Positions 62,614-64,000 of a stretch of 64,000 bases of DNA are shown one piece after another (within the stretch, counting starts at the first letter, position 1; every line of letters begins with the position of its first letter). The position numbers were made by a program, and so were the translations under genes. Source of the stretch: Arthrobacter sp. PAMC 25486 (GTDB lineage: Bacteria; Actinomycetota; Actinomycetes; Actinomycetales; Micrococcaceae); assembly GCF_000785535.1 (NCBI RefSeq), contig NZ_CP007595.1, positions 3,246,439 to 3,310,438 of the forward strand, read 5' to 3'. Under the pieces are notes generated by a model, which ran no database searches, had not been told where the DNA came from, and was given only the letters and a program-made list of their open reading frames with translations.

Positions 62614-62957
62614 TTTCCCAGTGCTGAATTTGACCCTTCTAGCTCAGCAATACGCTTCTGGAGTTTTTCGACTTCGACACGATGGGCGGCTATCTCTTTC
62701 GCGCGTGCTTTTTCAAACGCGGAGAGTTCACGATTTGTTGGGACCATACCTCCATGCTCTCGCGGAATCAGGCCCCGGTCGATATCTCCCTGGACCACCA
62801 TCGTGCGCCATCTGCGGAAGATCCATTCGGAAATCGAATGCGAGGCAAGCCACTCCCTCCGTGACCCATGCGGCTGCAAATAGTACTCATGCACGAACTC
62901 ACGGATCTCTTCACGGGTAAATCCCTTGTTATCAACGGCCACGGTCGGCTCCTTCAA
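62538..62957 (-). CDS. IS3-family transposase OrfA
   Basis: DNA-binding subunit of 139 residues. Helix-turn-helix region at about 14-60 (FTREEIREFVHEYYLQPHGS, SISEWIFRRWRTMVVQG) followed by a leucine-zipper-like coiled coil (AHRVEVEKLQKRIAELEGSN) that mediates oligomerisation. It ends 26 codons after the slippery heptamer; ribosomes that slip at codon 115 make the OrfAB fusion transposase, those that do not make OrfA, which usually limits transposition. Confidence 0.88.
   Translation of the reverse strand: MKEPTVAVDNKGFTREEIREFVHEYYLQPHGSRREWLASHSISEWIFRRWRTMVVQGDIDRGLIPREHGGMVPTNRELSAFEKARAKEIAAHRVEVEKLQKRIAELEGSNSALGKAIGLLHELNVPEPDTPPTSAQKRS
62613..62619 (-). other. Programmed -1 frameshift site of the IS element
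   Basis: On the minus strand the heptamer GGGAAAA is read in orfA phase as ..G GGA AAA, an exact X-XXY-YYZ slippery sequence. The -1 frame from here is open for 367 codons and encodes OrfB, giving a 482-residue fusion. Confidence 0.75.
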
Positions 62958-63074
62958 TCAACGGTTAATGAGTGACTCACAACCAGCTTGACGCAGAGGG
63001 CGCGTTGGCCAAAAGTGCCCCGTATGTGATGGAGCGTTGGTTGGGCGTTGCCTGTGAGGGGCTTGTTGCCTCGA

Positions 63075-63136
63075 GTTCTGACCTTAGCGTCCGGATGCGC
63101 GCCTGCAGTCATACATCTCGACGCTAAGGTCAGAAC
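63075..63136. terminator. Long hairpin downstream of the second paralogue
   Basis: Perfect 17-bp stem GTTCTGACCTTAGCGTC (63075-63091) and GACGCTAAGGTCAGAAC (63120-63136), 28-nt loop, followed on the plus strand by a partial extra copy TTAAGGTCAGAATTCGATG (63143-63161). It lies after the stop of the minus-strand gene at 63307. The remainder of 62993-63306 shows nothing else. Confidence 0.7.
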
Positions 63137-63306
63137 GCGATGTTTAAGGTCAGAATTCGATGCCGTCCGTCAGCCGCACCCGCCTGTAGAATGCGCTTGC
63201 CTGGCCACAGCGAAGGGTGGGCAGGTGCGCCCGCCCGGCCCGCGCCGTCGTACCTCACAACCTCAGACGCGGCAGCACCTTCCGGGGCGTTTTGGCGAAC
63301 GCGGCA

Positions 63307-64000
63307 TCACTTCGGGGCAGGTGTGGCTCCGGGACCGCCAAGATGGACGGGGAAATCGTCCTTCAGCAGGTCAAAGACGTCGGCGCGCCAGGCCGCCGGC
63401 ACCTCGATGAATTCGCCTACCGTGACAAGCCCTTCCTCTGCCCAGTGGGCAATATTCTGGGCGATGGAAAGGAGATCCGGGTGCACCGTGTTCGGCTCTT
63501 CGAGTGCCTGGATGAGCAGCGCCGATTCTGGCGGCGCCGCTGAGGCGGACTGGGTCAGCCAGTCGGCCATCTCCACGTGCCAGTCCTCGAAGATGCCTTC
63601 CTCGGAGCCTTCCAGCGTGACGGTGAAAATAAAGTGGCCGATCAGATCGGTCACGGTGGCCAGCATTTCGCCCTCATCGCGGAGCGGCACCGGATGCGGT
63701 GTGGGGCGGACGTGGGTGTCGCCCACGGTGATCAGGCCGGCCGTTTCCAGCAGTTCCCAGTAGAGTGCGAGCCGGGCCGCGTCGTGGTCCTGGGGCGTGG
63801 TGAAGTTCGCGGCGGCGGAAAGCTTGCCAACACCGGTGTGGCTCAGGGTTGCTGCGGCACCCTCCTGGTCAAGCAGGGTCCCGTGGTCCGTGAGCTCGCG
63901 GCCCTCGCCAATCCAGTCCAGCAGGGCGAGGGTGTTGAGCCACAAGGGGGAATTCTTTGCCGTCTCGACGGTTTCCTCGCGTGAGAGCTCCGGGATGTAA
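63307..64000 (-). CDS. Hypothetical protein, copy 2 of the paralogous pair (5' end outside the window)
   Basis: C-terminal 231 residues of a homologue of the 60163-61425 protein. Matching blocks in the same order: YIPELSREETVETAKNSPLW, LLDWIGEGRELT, LALYWELLETAGLITV, FEDWHVEMADWLTQSASAAP and HPDLLSIAQNIAHWAEEGLV. The frame runs off the end at 64000. The two genes share orientation and are separated by the IS element and hairpin, so they probably arose by tandem duplication and were later split. Function unknown. Confidence 0.7.
   Translation of the reverse strand, partial: YIPELSREETVETAKNSPLWLNTLALLDWIGEGRELTDHGTLLDQEGAAATLSHTGVGKLSAAANFTTPQDHDAARLALYWELLETAGLITVGDTHVRPTPHPVPLRDEGEMLATVTDLIGHFIFTVTLEGSEEGIFEDWHVEMADWLTQSASAAPPESALLIQALEEPNTVHPDLLSIAQNIAHWAEEGLVTVGEFIEVPAAWRADVFDLLKDDFPVHLGGPGATPAPK

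Larger units (their letters stand above)
61491..62992 (-). mobile_element. IS3-family insertion sequence
   Basis: About 1.5 kb bounded by imperfect terminal inverted repeats: GTCAAGCTG-TGTG-GAGTCACT at 61491-61511 and AGTGACTC-ACAAC-CAGCTTGAC at 62971-62992. It contains orfA and orfB in the overlapping arrangement of IS3 elements, joined by a -1 slippery site. The orfB stop lies within the left repeat, which marks the end of the element. No target duplication could be made out, so the exact borders may be off by a few bases. Both ORFs are intact, so the copy may still be active. Confidence 0.85.

Noticed and set aside
61484..62999. Target-site duplication of the IS element
   Set aside because: The 3-4 bp on each side of the terminal repeats (ATT and GCA) do not match.

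Overview
The window reads as a chromosome segment of a GC-rich actinobacterium, most likely Arthrobacter sensu lato (Micrococcaceae). This is inferred from gene content: a RamB-type regulator divergent from aceA/aceB, a homoprotocatechuate dioxygenase whose metal-ligand residue numbers match the Arthrobacter/Brevibacterium enzymes, an actinobacterial ABC exporter with a degenerate signature motif, and many start codons placed 6-8 nt after a TAnnnT box (leaderless type). No rRNA, tRNA or CRISPR was seen.

Layout. 0-2.6 kb: end of an ABC exporter, a 3x32-bp repeat array, a small basic protein, a luciferase-like flavin oxidoreductase and a small membrane protein. 2.6-8.4 kb: histidine kinase and response regulator, a CTGTGACC-repeat regulatory region, then a binding protein/permease/ATPase operon of the ferric or phosphorylated-compound uptake type. 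8.6-12.2 kb: RNase J, two UPF0158 paralogues and an S4 RNA-binding protein. 12.3-24.6 kb: a sugar locus with a minus-strand operon (two TIM-barrel isomerase-like proteins, two Gfo/Idh/MocA dehydrogenases) divergent from a ROK and a LacI regulator, followed by an ABC sugar importer lacking its own ATPase, a third Gfo/Idh/MocA protein and a ThuA protein. Three of its promoters share the same -35/-10 and operator-like sequence. 24.7-32.5 kb: a beta-propeller protein, an HtrA-type protease, a DsbA/FrnE-type protein, the glyoxylate shunt (aceB, aceA) and the RamB-like regulator.

32.6-40.8 kb: a membrane protein, a DUF4375/DMP19-like protein, a GIY-YIG protein, an SDR/acyl-CoA dehydrogenase/phosphotransferase cassette resembling the LvaA/LvaC and ACAD10/11 hydroxyacyl-CoA systems, and an aromatic FAD monooxygenase. 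41.1-42.4 kb: MarR regulator plus an AlkC/AlkD-like repair protein with an autoregulatory operator. 42.4-43.7 kb: no recognisable gene. 43.7-52.6 kb: an accessory stretch of small genes (DNA methyltransferase, PadR plus HAAS protein, MBL hydrolase, nucleotidyltransferase, YciI, Imm-5-like, VOC, TfoX, NTF2-like) with three broken genes. 52.7-58.5 kb: a homoprotocatechuate (3,4-dihydroxyphenylacetate) meta-cleavage operon, hpaG-E-D-H-I, with an unusual FAH-RraA fusion and no visible hpaF. 58.7-64 kb: a DUF2127 protein, a PanE/ApbA reductase and two paralogous unknown proteins, the second cut by the window edge, separated by an IS3-family element with a -1 frameshift site.

A palindromic element built on GTGCCGCCGTCGT recurs between genes as a likely terminator module, and two 3' ends carry three tandem 32-bp arms facing a single inverted arm.
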